From: Larix kaempferi
Taxonomy: Eukaryota; Streptophyta; Pinopsida; Pinales; Pinaceae
Reading direction: 5' to 3'
Length of the DNA stretch: 64,000 nucleotides
NCBI GenBank assembly: GCA_027924585.1
Contig: BSBM01000076.1
Span: forward strand, 4,292,501-4,356,500
Shown here: positions 11,116 through 23,258 of the stretch, piece by piece
Position numbering within the stretch: the first letter of the stretch is position 1
Layout: each line of letters opens with the position of its first letter
Position numbers and translations under genes: made by a program
The notes under the pieces: model-generated
Told to the model about the DNA's origin: nothing
Seen by the model: only the letters and a program-made list of their open reading frames with translations
Database searches by the model: none

Positions 11116-12239
11116 TCATTGACTAGATTTAAGACCAAGACCTTAGGTGTATGATGTTGGTCTTAACCTCTGGAGTATGAATTTTGAATGTTATTTTGAT
11201 GTGAAGGACCAGATGTCGATAGGACAATTCTTATAAATCTAGGAATGAACAACAAGGGCACCTTAATCATAGCTCATTTATATGAAGGAAGATGTTATAT
11301 CATAAATAGATTCAATAAGAAAGCATTTAGAAACTTTCCATTAAATGTATTCATAACATACATAGAAAATGATGTGGGAAAGGTAATTTTAGATTCATGT
11401 ATTCCATTAATAAAATAAATACATATTCAGTCAGAGAGAGATATCATTCATCACATATGAAAAATTATTTCTTCAAAACCTAGTGGAAACTTTCCTCGAT
11501 TTTGGCTTCAACTCAACAACAATTTCATTAATTTCAATATAATAGAAAATACATAAAGGGGGGAGCATTGATCCCTTCCCTAAGTCCATTATATTTCTCC
11601 ATGAAAATAATGTTCTTTGATTTCATTATAATGAATAAGTAAAAAGAGAAGAGAGAATAACTAATGTTGCAAATACTTGCAACACTTTCCCAAAAAAATT
11701 GGCAGAGTCTCTATATGAAATGTTTTTTTCCAATAGTATGACCATTATTTCTCCTTTTATTCTCCTTTACTCTACCCATAGTGATCCATCTGTCCCTCAA
11801 AATTGTTATGATTGCATTGCCATCTATCCCTCAACGCGCAATAATGATTTGTTAGAATCAAATTAGTTTGTTGCAAGCCCTTGTAGTTTTCAATTGTTGT
11901 TTATTATATCATCATCATCACTTACCCCCATTCTTGTATTCCTCTAACCTATTTATGCTTAAATTGTTACCGTTTAGGCCCTTCGAGTCCCTCTTTTGAA
12001 GTACTGACATGATTAGGTGGAAGTTGAGATAGAGGGGTTTCCATCATTGGTACATTTGATTGTTTACTATTGCATAATCCTCCAAAGAGTTAATATAGAC
12101 CAAACCCAATTGGTTAACAATCTAACCTCCTTTTAATATGTTGAATGATTTATCAAGCTCTATGTAAGGTGTATAATCCACGTCTCCTGCATTTTGGATC
12201 ATTCTCCTCAATAGAGTCCATGTGGTCATTAACGATACC
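11116..12239. other. Unassigned DNA downstream of family A pseudogene
   Basis: No motif-bearing frame found on either strand. The part next to 12240 may be the 3' untranslated region of the minus-strand pseudogene. Confidence 0.35.
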
Positions 12240-13383
12240 AGTTGACAATAGACTTAATTTGGAGTAGGTATTGTTTGCTTGTCTGGAACAACTAATGACT
12301 TAGGGACAGTTTCTTCAAAAACTTTCTTATAGCTCACTTCTAAATGTATATTCAAATTATCATTCCAATGGCATGGGATATTTTGATTGATCCTAATGTT
12401 CATATCCCTAAGGAAAGGATGAACAAGCTTTTGTGCCACCGAGATCCTGTTTTTGGGGATTTGCTAACTTGAAAACTTGAATAGGTAGGCATATATGTCC
12501 ATATATGTGGAAGTCCTGTTGGGAATTTCTAATGCTTCCAAGTCTAGTGGGAAAAGCGTGGATCACCTCCTTGGATGAGTTAGCTAATTTGGGTCTTCTC
12601 TTTATTTCAGCCTCATGATTGATTATGTATTTGTTCACTTCTTGTAGTAATAGATCCAACTCTAATTAAAATTGGAGTTGATTCTTAATTATAGGGAGGT
12701 CCTTGACGATTTTTACCCAAATTGAATGCTTTATATTATGTAGGGTCTTTGTCATTCTAGCCTCTACAAGGGACTCTTCATGTATTGATTTCCATACATC
12801 CATTTCTTCCTTTAGTGAAGTGGCCTATCTCTTAAACTCATGGGATATTTTATCTACTACATCTAATTTTTCTCCTTGTTGAATCAAGTTTTCTTTCCAC
12901 TTATCTAATAGTTCATTGCACCTTGACCACTTCCATGGTGTTGTTTCCAGATTTTCTCCTCCATACTGGCAATTCCTTCTTGGGTAGGTCAATTTGGAAT
13001 TCTAAATATGTTAGGGAATGGTTAGCTGGACTTCTTGAGGTAGCCATCATTTTGTCCTTTTTTTATTCTTCCAACTGGTGTTTTAATAAACCGATTAGTG
13101 AATTGGATTCATCCAATTTTAGGGAAAGGTCTTCTTATTTACCCTGCTTACTTTTCAGTTGTTTAATTATATATTCCAGCGTGCTTTTATCTACTATCAA
13201 GACTATGCTTTATCCTCTTAGAAAATCTAATTCCTCGATTAATTTATGTTGCTCGTCCATCATCTATTGGGTCACTGGGAAGGCTTGAGATGTTTGAGCC
13301 TCCTCCACTACCCTTATTCTATCGGACTTTTCTTTTAACAGAGCAATTATATCGGTGGTACCCTGTGTGACTCTTCCCACTTT
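12240..13383 (-). pseudogene. Family A pseudogene, 3' segment (coiled coil and C-terminus)
   Basis: Unrecognised protein. Read on the minus strand from 13383, one frame continues for about 115 codons with a few stops. It is rich in Lys, Glu, Leu and Gln with a coiled-coil character ('DIIALLKEKSDRIRVVEEAQ', later 'DESNSLIGLLKHQLEE'). The signal then passes between frames, ending in two open pieces at 12408-12659 and 12254-12439. This segment is the continuation of 30965-32923. If the 13389-30959 array and one copy of its 5-bp target duplication are left out, 'ENLQAILA' runs in frame into 'KVGRVTQGTTD'. No known domain is recognised. The coding role is inferred from frame continuity and composition. 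Confidence 0.6.
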
Positions 13384-13388
13384 AGTCA

Positions 13389-14443
13389 TGTTGATGTTTT
13401 CTAGCTTGGACATGTATTTCCATGGGGTGGTGTCTTTCCCATGGAAATCGTCACCATACCTCTCAGGTACTTAGAAAATTTACTTTAATAAAAGGACTTA
13501 TTAAAGTGAATGCCCTTTTATAATTAATTGGGGTTATTTGGATAAAAACCTAAGTTTTGGGGCTTTAGCGATTTAAGTTAATCAAATGAATCTTATCCAT
13601 TTAGATCAAGTGAGTGAGATTTAATCTCAACCATTGAAGTTAGGTTTTTGGTTCATCCCAAAATTATAAAAGGGAACTAAGGGTAGAGGAGAAAGACACA
13701 AGAGAGAGACTCAAGCACTGACTAAGAATTAGGAGGACTTTCTGATTTTCAATCTCTTAGGAAAGGGTGAAGAAGTACTTTCATCCAATAGGGAAAGAAG
13801 AAGAAGAAGGAGTTTCTAATTTCCAAGCCAAGGAGAAAAGAAGACAGTAATTAGGGAGTAGCATGCTGCCATACCAGTCCGAGCAAAGGTGAAACTAGGT
13901 AAGAAAAAGCAAGAAGAAAAAGTTACACGTATAGTTGTACGGATTTCGTACAACCATATGGAACATGCCATACGGATTTCATACAACCATACGGATTCTA
14001 TGTAGTTGTACAAATAATTGTACGAAATTCGTACATCAGTACATAGAAGTACGTACATGACCGTACATTCATATGGATAGGGTAGTATAGGAAAAATAAA
14101 AATGTTTTTTTTCTGCATTTTTTCGTGGAGATTTCTACGACATAATTTCAAATGAAGTTGACCTTCTGAAGGGCATGTTTTTCTAGGTTTTCTATGTAAA
14201 TTTTTAGGGCCATTTTCCCAATAAGGGAGCCCATGTAAGCTTGGAATTTATGTAATGAAAAGCTTATTCTGAAGGGAATAAATTTTTGTGTTATTGTGAT
14301 ATGTTTTCCAATTTTTCTTCTACTGTAATTTTTTGTTAATAGATCTCATCGGTGTAATTTAATCAATGGGATGAAAAATAAATTTTGAGGAAAGGAAACC
14401 ACTATGAATTAATTATCTAGGCATGTGTTCAGAAAAATTAACA
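13389..14443 (+). repeat. LTR 1 of tandem array
   Basis: Begins 'tgttgatgttttctagcttg' and ends 'aaaaattaaca'. It contains 'atcccaaaattataaaaggg' near 13650-13680, a candidate TATA region conserved in the other LTRs as 'agtataaaaggg'. Confidence 0.9.
13664..13677 (+). promoter_or_regulatory. Candidate TATA box in LTR
   Basis: 'attataaaaggga' lies mid-LTR and is conserved as 'gtataaaaggga' in the other three LTRs (near 24500, 27320 and 30170). It is followed by the conserved 'gagagagactcaagca', probably the transcription start (R) region. Confidence 0.6.
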
Positions 14444-14458
14444 TGGTATCATAGCTTA
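14444..14458 (+). promoter_or_regulatory. Primer binding site, array unit 1
   Basis: 'tggtatcatagct' directly after the terminal CA. Equivalent sites start at 25204 ('tggtattagagct') and 28083 ('tggtatcatagat'). Confidence 0.85.
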
Positions 14459-14559
14459 CACTCTGAGAGGGAGAATATCTTATTTCTATTGCAGTCTATC
14501 GACTAGCATATTTGAGTGACCAGCATGCAAATCTAGTACATATCTAGGGTTTATAGTAG

Positions 14560-15340
14560 TAGAACATGGTGATTTCTTGAAGGACAAAGCACAAGTCAAT
14601 TATTTGTGGCAGATCCAGTTATTGTAGAAACCAGTCTTAGGTTTGAAGACAATTTATATGGGGCATCTAACTTCCTTGCATGGAAGGTAAGAGTTATCTT
14701 GTTGTTGAAGGGGCATGATCTTTGGGGGATTGTGGAGAAGTAAGTTACCAAACCAACAAATCCATTTGATCTTGCATCCTATGAGAAAAAGGATATTAAT
14801 TCCAATCACTGATCTTAGATGCTGTGAAGGATCACTTGATTCCTCATGTAGTAGAGAATACAATATCCCATGCAATTTACAAAGCACTAGGGGACTTGTT
14901 CCAAAGTGACAACGTGAACATGAACTTGATCATGAGAAGCACTCGCAGAGATGTCTAGATGTTGAAGAAGGATAATGCTACCAGTTACTCAAGAGGATCA
15001 CGTATATTTGTGATCAACTTATAGCTAATGGGGATATGATTCTTGATGCAAAACTCATGAATCTGGCACTTAATTTATTTCCTAAGTCTTGGGATCCATT
15101 TGTCAAAGGGGTTGTATCCCAAGAAAATATTCTAGATTGGAAGAGGATTTGAGATGATTGCATCCCAAAAGAGACTTAAGCGGAGTCTAAAGGACGCAAG
15201 AAATAAAGTGAGGAGGAGGAGAACTCAGGTCTTGTCGACAAGTCATGAAAGAGAAAAGGACAAGGTTCCAAGGGTATTAGTGAGGGATCATCCTCACAGT
15301 CAGAAAAGAAAGACATGAGTAAAATCAAGTGCTTTATTTG
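14560..15340 (+). pseudogene. Copia gag remnant, array unit 1 (5' part)
   Basis: Gag of a Ty1/copia-type element, which forms the virus-like particle. Recognisable pieces include 'LFVVDP'-type starts shared with units 2 and 3, 'FLAWK', a lysine/glutamate-rich middle and 'NLFPKSWDPFVKGVV'. It ends 'SKIKCFIC', the first half of the CCHC zinc knuckle, where the minus-strand element at 15341 has inserted. Several frameshifts and stops make it non-functional. It continues at 23259. Confidence 0.75.
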
Positions 15341-16650
15341 TGTCATGTACCCACCCATCTATCCAATGCAAGGAAGGGAACATGGCACTAAAATTTGGGC
15401 TTTTAGAACAACTTAGCCAAATTCATAATGAATAAAGGATATGGCATTACAGTAAAATGCATAGGTGTGTAGATGTAAATCAATTTAACATGCACAGTGG
15501 AATAAAACATCATCCACACACATTTCATACTCATCCAACATATCAAAATAACCATCAAATTAAACATTGCAGAAGTAAACACAATAAAAGACTCATCTTG
15601 ATGTAATGTTGTCCCAAGCAACTAGCTATGTCACTGCAACGTTCCACCCAACCATAGGTCTCTTCCCAACCTATATTATTTCAGCATTCAGAGACCACCC
15701 CCAAGCTGGGCATGATATCTACAAGGAAAAGGGGACTCTCAAGCTCAGCATAGCCCAAAGCAATGGATACCCATCTCAATCCTAGCATTCGTTTACACAC
15801 AAAACTCAGATATGGGCTTGGAATACATTTTCAGCAATGGGACTTAGAAACTGGACATGGTTTTTCCCCAAAACGTGGGCACACCAAAAATGGATTTGTG
15901 AGAGGGAAAATCGAGCATAGGGAAGAAAACGATTTCTCCCACAGATATACAAGCAATCAGTGAGACAAAACAACCTCTATGGTCCCCAAATCGATTTCCC
16001 TTTCTTCCCCATTGTTACACAACACAAAAATGCCCTTCCCATCTAGGAGAATGAAGGAAAACACAACAAAACCATGGAGGAAAATGCCCAGGTATCTCTA
16101 AACTCGCGAGAGAGCAAAACTGATGGATGAATAATGGCTTGGGGGCAATTCCGTGGCTCTTTTCTTGTCCAAGAATCCAAACACGAAATTCTAGGAAGGG
16201 TGGCTTGCCCATACTCAAATTTGGACAGCCATACCTCTCCATTACCCAAAGCATTGACTACCTCAACCAACTCTTGGGAGAAATGAATGATTGGGAACAA
16301 AAGTCAACATGGGTAGTTGAGGTTTCATGGGTTCTCTCATTGACACTTGGCTTGACTTGATTGGCTCAAGGGTTTGAATATTTTCCTCTCAATTCCTTGT
16401 AAACATCATGCCCCCATATCTTCTTGCATTGCACATCTAGTTGTGGGAATTTATATTAAAACACATATTTACAATTCCCATGGCTCACTAGCACACGAGT
16501 AGCATAATATCAAATACTTGCCTCTTCAAGGTCGAGTGTTCGCTAGCGGGGCCTTGGCCTTGAGCTCCATGCTAGGAATCATACATAATATGCATACAGT
16601 ATGTACATTATAGCCCAAAATATTACAAGGGTCAAAATGGGGACGTGACA
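15341..16650 (-). repeat. LTR (left) of minus-strand element
   Basis: 1310 bp. Begins 'tgtcatgtacccacccatct' and ends 'ggggacgtgaca' on the plus strand. Short open frames inside it recur in the right LTR and are not credible genes. Confidence 0.92.
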
Positions 16651-16665
16651 TTCCCCTCCCCTTGG
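16651..16665 (-). promoter_or_regulatory. Polypurine tract (minus strand)
   Basis: Minus-strand 'ccaaggggaggggaa' lies immediately before the LTR start at 16650. Confidence 0.8.
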
Positions 16666-16900
16666 AATAACACCGTCCTCGGTGTTCCAATACCTAGGAA
16701 TACATACACGCTTTATACATGTCCAAAATTCACAAGATGTGGCAGGTCTATCCTACATTTCATTAATTGGAGATGTCAAGGTGAAGTTCTTGAACCCCTG
16801 CACTTTACTCCTGCTGGCCGTCGCTTTTCTTTCTACCCCTTGCTGGACATTCGTAGAGGAGGTGACTTCCTCCACATCCCCAACATTATACTGGAGGTAA

Positions 16901-17172
16901 CTACCTTTGTTTTCCTTTGTCTACATTCTTGCTCTCTTCCAGCCTTGGGAATTTATTAATGGGGTGATTGGATGAATGCCTCTTCATTGAGCCACTTTCC
17001 TTTCCCTTATTGATTGCTCCCATAATACTTTTTACCTCTTTTTGGAGGCGAATAGAGTCCTGCAAAACCTTATGGTTCATTGCATTATGTTGCTTCTGTA
17101 GCTTGAGCATCTCTCCAAGATTTTTTGAAGAAGACTTTCAGCTAAGTCCAATAGCCCTTGGTCTGCTGCCAT
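16901..17172 (-). pseudogene. Short coiled-coil reading frame in LARD-like element
   Basis: On the minus strand an ATG at 17172 opens 'MAADQGLLDLAESLLQK'. After an apparent one-base shift the frame continues as 'EMLKLQKQHNAMNHKVLQD' through 'LQKEVKSIMGAINKGKES' to a stop at 16901. It is basic and Gln/Lys-rich, with likely helix and coiled coil. It may be a remnant of gag or of an accessory frame. It is the only coding-like stretch I can see in the 5.3-kb interior, and no family is recognised. Confidence 0.35.
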
Positions 17173-18264
17173 GGTCAATGTGCATAACTTCCCTCACTTG
17201 CTTGCTAGCACCACTTGTTTGTTTTTGCAACGGCTGCAACCAATTGTGTTCAATTTCTCACCTTTGAAATTCATTATTGCAATTCTTTGTTAGGCCAAGC
17301 ATAACATAAACATTAAAATTAGTCAATTAATTTCCCAATTGACATGGAACGTCCATGCTTTATTCATTAGAATTCCACACTTTTCATGCTTTCCCAACAT
17401 ACATATGAACTTATTCATGTTCATCCTTTCACAGGGAATTAGCTTTTTCAGCATTCACAATTTATTCAAGCAAATAAACACAATCAATTTTCAGTCATGA
17501 CATGCATTCAACAATTTCATGTTTCTAAGATGCATCAGTCAAAAGGAAAGAGAAGAGTAAGAGTTCCCCCCTCTTATTCTTGTTCCAATCCGAAGCCACT
17601 CTAACACTGTGGTTCTATGATCCTTATCCTCTTTCACTTTAATGTGAATGCTTGACTTGCCCTTTCTTGGCTCTGACACTTAGTGTCTAAGGTCTGTCTA
17701 AGGCTTTTCTCCATCAGGGAATCTCCTCCCTATGGTTTTTCTACAGAACCTTTGGATGCTAGGACTCACCCATACATATCCACTAACATCATTCTTATAA
17801 TTGCTACTCATACGAAGCTTTCGAGGATAGTCACGTGTCCAAATGCATCTCTAGGATTCCTTCAAGGCTTCTTACTTTCCTACAAACACCAAAGTTTCCA
17901 ACAAAGAAACAACAGTGTATCAACTTGGTTGTCATAAGACTTGTTCATGAAATTTTCATTATATAAAAATGAATGAAAATCAAATACTTATCTGTATTGG
18001 GCAGTTCCTTGCTACTCCACAGGTTTCCTTCTATGCTTTACAAGCCTTGGATCACCTGTGGGGTGGATTTTTAATGCCCAACCAGTGCACCTTCACGCCG
18101 ACTGGTTTTACCAAGCATTTGTGGTGCCCAACCAGTCCCATACCTGGTTGGCCCTCTCCATTGCCGAGCCAATACATTCGTCTGGGTCATCGACCAATGG
18201 AAAGAAACTACACCACCGACCATAATAGGTCAAAGCTCTGCTACGGATCCATAGGCATATAAAA

Positions 18265-18632
18265 ACCTTTCACTAATACCTCCACAACAACCAAGTAATT
18301 AATGCCAAACCAATACATCGACTGGGTTTATTAGGCATGCAACAACCCTTCATAACAACCTTCACAACACCCACAACATCCAAGTAAATAATGCCAAACC
18401 AGTGCACCGACTGGGTTTATTAGGCATGCAACAACCGTTCATAACAACCTTCACAACACCCACAACATCCAAGTAAATAATGTCAAACCAGTGCACCGAC
18501 TGGGTTTATTAGGTATGCAACAACCCTTCATAACAACCTTCACAACACCCACAACATCCAAGTAAATAATGCCAAACCAGTGCACCGATTGGGTTTATTA
18601 GGCATGAAACAACCCTTCATAATAACCTTCCA
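18265..18632. repeat. 89-bp tandem repeat, about 4 copies
   Basis: 'aatgccaaacca' recurs at 18301, 18390, 18479 and 18568, exactly 89 bp apart. Each unit contains 'gactgggtttattaggcatg' (first to third units) or a close variant, plus 'caacatccaagtaaata'. The first unit is the most diverged and the inner copies are almost identical. Confidence 0.93.
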
Positions 18633-19950
18633 TTATGCTTCTTCTGTGTGCAGCCCCAAATTGCATCTGTTTTAGCTGACAACACAAGATGGATAAGCAA
18701 ACTCATCAGTATTGCTACTCTAAAATTGAAGCATAATTCATAACATTCGCTATCAAGTATTGAAACACCAGGAATGCGTCCATTCCCTTAGGGTGTAGTC
18801 AATATTGAAAAACCTATCATAACCCAACACCCGAAAGGTGTGCACCCCTTTCCAATGTGAACCATGTAGGTCCTAATCTCAGTCAAGCAGTCTAAAATAA
18901 TAATGAAATAATAAAACATGCTCTACATATTAAATCTAATAACCAGATATGTATATCTTTAGTTAGGGTTACAAAATACTTATCCTTTTTTAGATGTATT
19001 CTCTCTTCATTGCGAAGAATGGGGGCTCCCTTCTCTGAGTCAACAATTCTTCGGTTTGCCACCCCAACCCTTTCACTTTCCATAACCCACACATGCCTTC
19101 TTGGCATAGCTTCACCATCTCACTCATATGGATTTCCAACATGCAGTTCAGTGGAGATGTTATCCTTAAAATATGCAATGGTGTTTCACCCGAACCCATT
19201 TCCAAAGCATGGGGTCCCTCCCATGAAGATTGGCTCCTGCAGGCCATCACACATGGTCTTCCTGCAATGTGTCTTCCTGACACACTTATCAAATAGCCAA
19301 ACAATCAACAACATTTAACAATAAACTTCAAATCTGATTGTTCCATAACCAATCAATGTCATTAATAATTAAATTCAATATGAATTTGCAATTCCGTCTA
19401 CTACAGAAATTGACTTGCTTAGCAATGAGGCTATCCTCATATTGCCTGTCCCTTGTAAGTGGCACCCCTCTTACCATTAGGGTTTTATGCTTGCTACCAT
19501 AATTTGAACATCCACTTACAACACGTCCTCCTGACACAGTTCTATGCAAGCCAACTGTGATTAGCAATTATAAGCAAATTCTCAAATTTGAAATCTACAA
19601 ATCTGTTTTCCTACAGAAATTAGATTTGCCACCATGAGATTATTCTCATAACTTAAATCAGACAAAATTTCAGGTCTATGTCATGCATAAGTTAAATTTC
19701 ACAGCCATGAGAACCTTCTCATGAGGTTTGGCTCTCGCACATTGTAGATTCCAATCCTCATCATGGACTTATCCACATTGCCATACGCAAGACATTTCTA
19801 CCTGAAAATTGAAACTTCAATCAGCCAAGCACGTTGTGAGTCTCTATGCATATAATATTTCATTTGTTGCAACAGTCACTGAGGTGGTCTCATAATTATA
19901 ACACTCAATAACTCAAACACCCTCATTTGTTAACATTTGAAATGCAATGA

Positions 19951-19985
19951 AATATATATATATATATATATATACATACATACAT
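19951..19985. repeat. (AT)n / (CATA)n microsatellite
   Basis: An uninterrupted AT run passing into three 'cata' repeats. Confidence 0.95.
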
Positions 19986-21925
19986 CATTATCATAATAAA
20001 ATTGCAAGACACAGTCACATCATTTATGCAGTTTAAATGATGCTTTAGATACTCATCACTTCATAGCCATATCATTTTATGCAACTCTTGTCCTTTTAAC
20101 AGAGCACTCTTGGTAACCCATCAACATCTCTACCTTCTATATGCAATCATTCTCCTGCATTCACAACAGCTCATGAAATGGTCTCAAGATTAACAATAGT
20201 TCACCATTTCATCTATTATCTAAGTGCAATGAAACATACACCACAACCATGCATTCACATAATGCATCTCAACATGTGCACCCATACCTATGCATGCACA
20301 TTACAATACTCACATAATCTTTTATTGTGCATCCACTCAATGCATAACCACGAGATTGTATAAAATATTTTTAATGGACATCCCCTCAATGCAACCTTGC
20401 CTTAATTCATGAATACTATGCATTCAAACATATTATGGCCTAATCATGGTTACCATACATAGCATGCACTATCATAACAGGGTCATAAGTCCTTACTTGC
20501 TTTAGTTGTTTAAATCACAACCAACATACACAAATGGCATGATATAATCTCATATGAATGCATTCTAGCATTTAAAATAGTCATATGGTAGAGGGTTCCT
20601 CGCCCCTACTACCCCATACCTCACCATACCATGGTAGTATGGTATCCATATAAATGCATTCAACCTTTCCTACATACCATTCTATGATTACAAAATATCG
20701 TTCAAAGGGGTTCTTACCCGATCTCCTTTTGTACTTAGGCAATCATAATTAAACCATTACCTGCATGGCTCCCATCAACATATTTGATGTTACCTGATCA
20801 GTTAATCTCCTGCAAAGGATCACGCCATCCTTCCCCCCACCTCATGATCATGGATTTGTTGCCCCCCCCCAACCTTTCTTCATAAGGTTGTGGGTCACAT
20901 GCAACAACATCATCCACATCCTTAGCCATGCTTCGGTTTTCTTTGGTCCTACAACCAATGCGAACACAACTAATTATTAGCAACCACCATAATGATCTTA
21001 AGTGACTCATTGCATATGTAACACCTCACTGTTTTACCAATATGTGGTATCATTTACATGTACAAACATTTTCACATGCACTATGCAATGTCTGTTAGTA
21101 TTCCAACTAGTACATATTCACTTCATCTATCTATCCTCTTACGTTTTCAATCATGCTTCTATGGTATGATTCATACAACCATTATCAACAACACTACTTG
21201 TGATCAACCATAGGCAATACCATTAATGGGCTATTGCATGTGTAACTTTCACTACCTTTACCCATATGCAACATCATGCTCATGCATAAGCAATTCACAT
21301 GCACTATGCAATGACTCTTTAATCATGCCCACTAATTCCTATGCATTACTCTCTTGCATTTCCAGCATCCCTATGCCATAATTTTCAGTATATAAAACTC
21401 AAGAAATATAAATACAATAGTAAGAGAGGAGTGAAGGAATTCTCCCTTTCCAATTTCCTCATTATAGCATGGAGTTTCCTCTTCCATATCATAGTTGATC
21501 CAACCTCACGGGCTCTCTACCATGCACACAAGCGATCATTAGCTATGATCTTCCCACGAATTAACAATTCAATATATATATATACGTGTATTCATTTTTT
21601 CTATTTTCCAAACATGCAATTCTTATGCTATAAACATAAATAATTTAAGGTGAGGAATTTCCCTCTTATCAACATTGCCTTGCCGCTCCCATTGCTCCTC
21701 CGCAATGCATATTACAACCAATTACTCGTAATAAGGCCTCCACAACCTTCTATGCAATTCCTGCTTCTCATTTCAAGCATACAGAATGCATTTCACACTT
21801 TCAATGTCTATCTCCGGGGGATGACGGGGGTCAAGGGGGCTTGCCTTTATCAGTGCTGAACATGAAGCATACTTACCTCTACAACTGTGATAGGTAGCCC
21901 ATGAAGGCCCAATGCTGCAACCTTC

Positions 21926-21937
21926 GCTCTAATACCA
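21926..21937 (-). promoter_or_regulatory. Primer binding site (minus strand)
   Basis: Minus-strand 'tggtattagagc', two bases inside the right LTR, close to the initiator-Met TGGTATCAGAGC type. Confidence 0.85.
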
Positions 21938-21939
21938 TC

Positions 21940-23253
21940 TGTCATGTACCCACCCATCTATCCAATGCAAGGAAGCGAACATGGCACTAAAATCTGGGCT
22001 TTTAGAACAACTTAGCCAAATTCATAATGAATAAAGGATATGGCATTACAGTAAAATGCATAGGTGTGCAGATGTAAATCAATTGAACATGCACAATGGA
22101 ATAAAACATCATCCACACACATTTCATACTCATCCAGCATATCAAAATAACCATCAAATTAAACATTGCAGAAGTAAGCACAATAAAATACTCATCTTGA
22201 TGTAATGTTGTCCCAAGCAACTAGCTATGTCGCTGCAACGTTCCATCCAACCATAGGTCTTTGCCCAACCTATATTCTTTCAGCACTCAAAGACCACCCC
22301 CGAGCTGGGCATGATATCTACAAGGAAAAGGGGACTCTCAAGCTCAGCACAACCCAAAGCAATGGATACCCATCTCAATCCCAGCATTCGTTTACACACA
22401 AAACTCGGATATGGGCTTGGAACACATTTTCATCAATGGGACTTAGAAACTAGATGGACATGGTTTTTCCCCAAAACGTGGGCATGCCAAAAACGGATTT
22501 GTGAGAGGGAAAATCGACCATAGGGAAGAAAACGATTTATCCCACAGATATACAAGCAATCAATGAGACAAAACAACCTCTATGGTCCCCAAATCGATTT
22601 CCCTTTCTTCCCCAATGTTACACAACACAAAAACGCGCTTCCCAGCTAGGAGAATGAAGGAAAACACAACAAAACCATGGAGGAAAATGCCCAGGTATCT
22701 CTAAACTCGTGAGAGAGAAAAACTGATGGATGAATAATGGCTTGGGGGCAATTTCGTGGCTCTTTTCTTGTCCAAGAAGCCACACATGAAATTCTAGGAA
22801 GGGTGGCTTTCCCATACTCGAATTTGGATAGCCATACCTCTCCATTCCCCAAGGCATTAACTACCTCAACCAACTCTTGGGAGAAATGAATGATTGGGCA
22901 CAAAACTCAACATGGGTAGTTGAGGTTTCATGGGTTATCTGATTAACACTTGTCTTGACTTCATTGGCTCAAGGGTTTGAATATTTCCCTCCCAATTCCT
23001 TGTAAACATCATGCCCCCATCTCTTGTTGCATTGCATAGCTAGTTGTGGGCATTTATATTAAAACGCATGTTTACAATTCCCATGGCTCACTAGCACATG
23101 GATAGCATAATATCAAATACTTGCCTCTTCAAGGTCGATTATTCGCTAGCGGGGCCTTGGCCTTGAGCTCCACGCTAGGAATCATACATAATATGCATGC
23201 AGTATTTACATTATAGCCCAAAATATTACAAGGGTCAAAATGGGGATGTGACA
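21940..23253 (-). repeat. LTR (right) of minus-strand element
   Basis: 1314 bp, near-identical partner of 15341-16650. It ends 'ggggatgtgaca' followed by the target duplication aattg. Confidence 0.92.
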
Positions 23254-23258
23254 AATTG

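Larger units (their letters stand above)
17300..21925. other. Non-coding interior of LARD-like element
   Basis: About 4.6 kb without a motif-bearing frame on either strand. It holds an 89-bp tandem repeat (18265-18632), an AT microsatellite (19951-19985) and repeated 'accagt...gactggttt' inverted motifs near 18080-18150. The interior is rich in 'aacaacc', 'catgca' and similar low-complexity words. Confidence 0.6.
15341..23253 (-). mobile_element. Minus-strand, largely non-coding LTR retrotransposon (LARD-like)
   Basis: Long LTRs (15341-16650, 21940-23253) with TGTCA...TGACA ends flank a 5.3-kb internal region. On the minus strand the element has a primer site 'tggtattagagc' two bases inside the right LTR and a purine tract next to the left LTR, which fixes its orientation. 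The flanks atttg (15336-15340) and aattg (23254-23258) are a 5-bp duplication with one mismatch. The insertion split the zinc knuckle of array unit 1. No protease, integrase or reverse transcriptase is visible, so it is best described as a large retrotransposon derivative. The two LTRs differ at about 6 of the first ~212 positions by eye, so it is younger than its host array. Confidence 0.88.

Noticed and set aside
15403-16360. Several short open frames that recur at 22002-22903
   Set aside because: They lie in the two LTRs of one element, overlap on both strands and have no motifs. Their recurrence reflects the LTR duplication.
20862-20871. C-run, and G-runs at about 26376 and 32081, as G-quadruplex sites
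   Set aside because: Each is a single homopolymer run without the four spaced G-tracts required.
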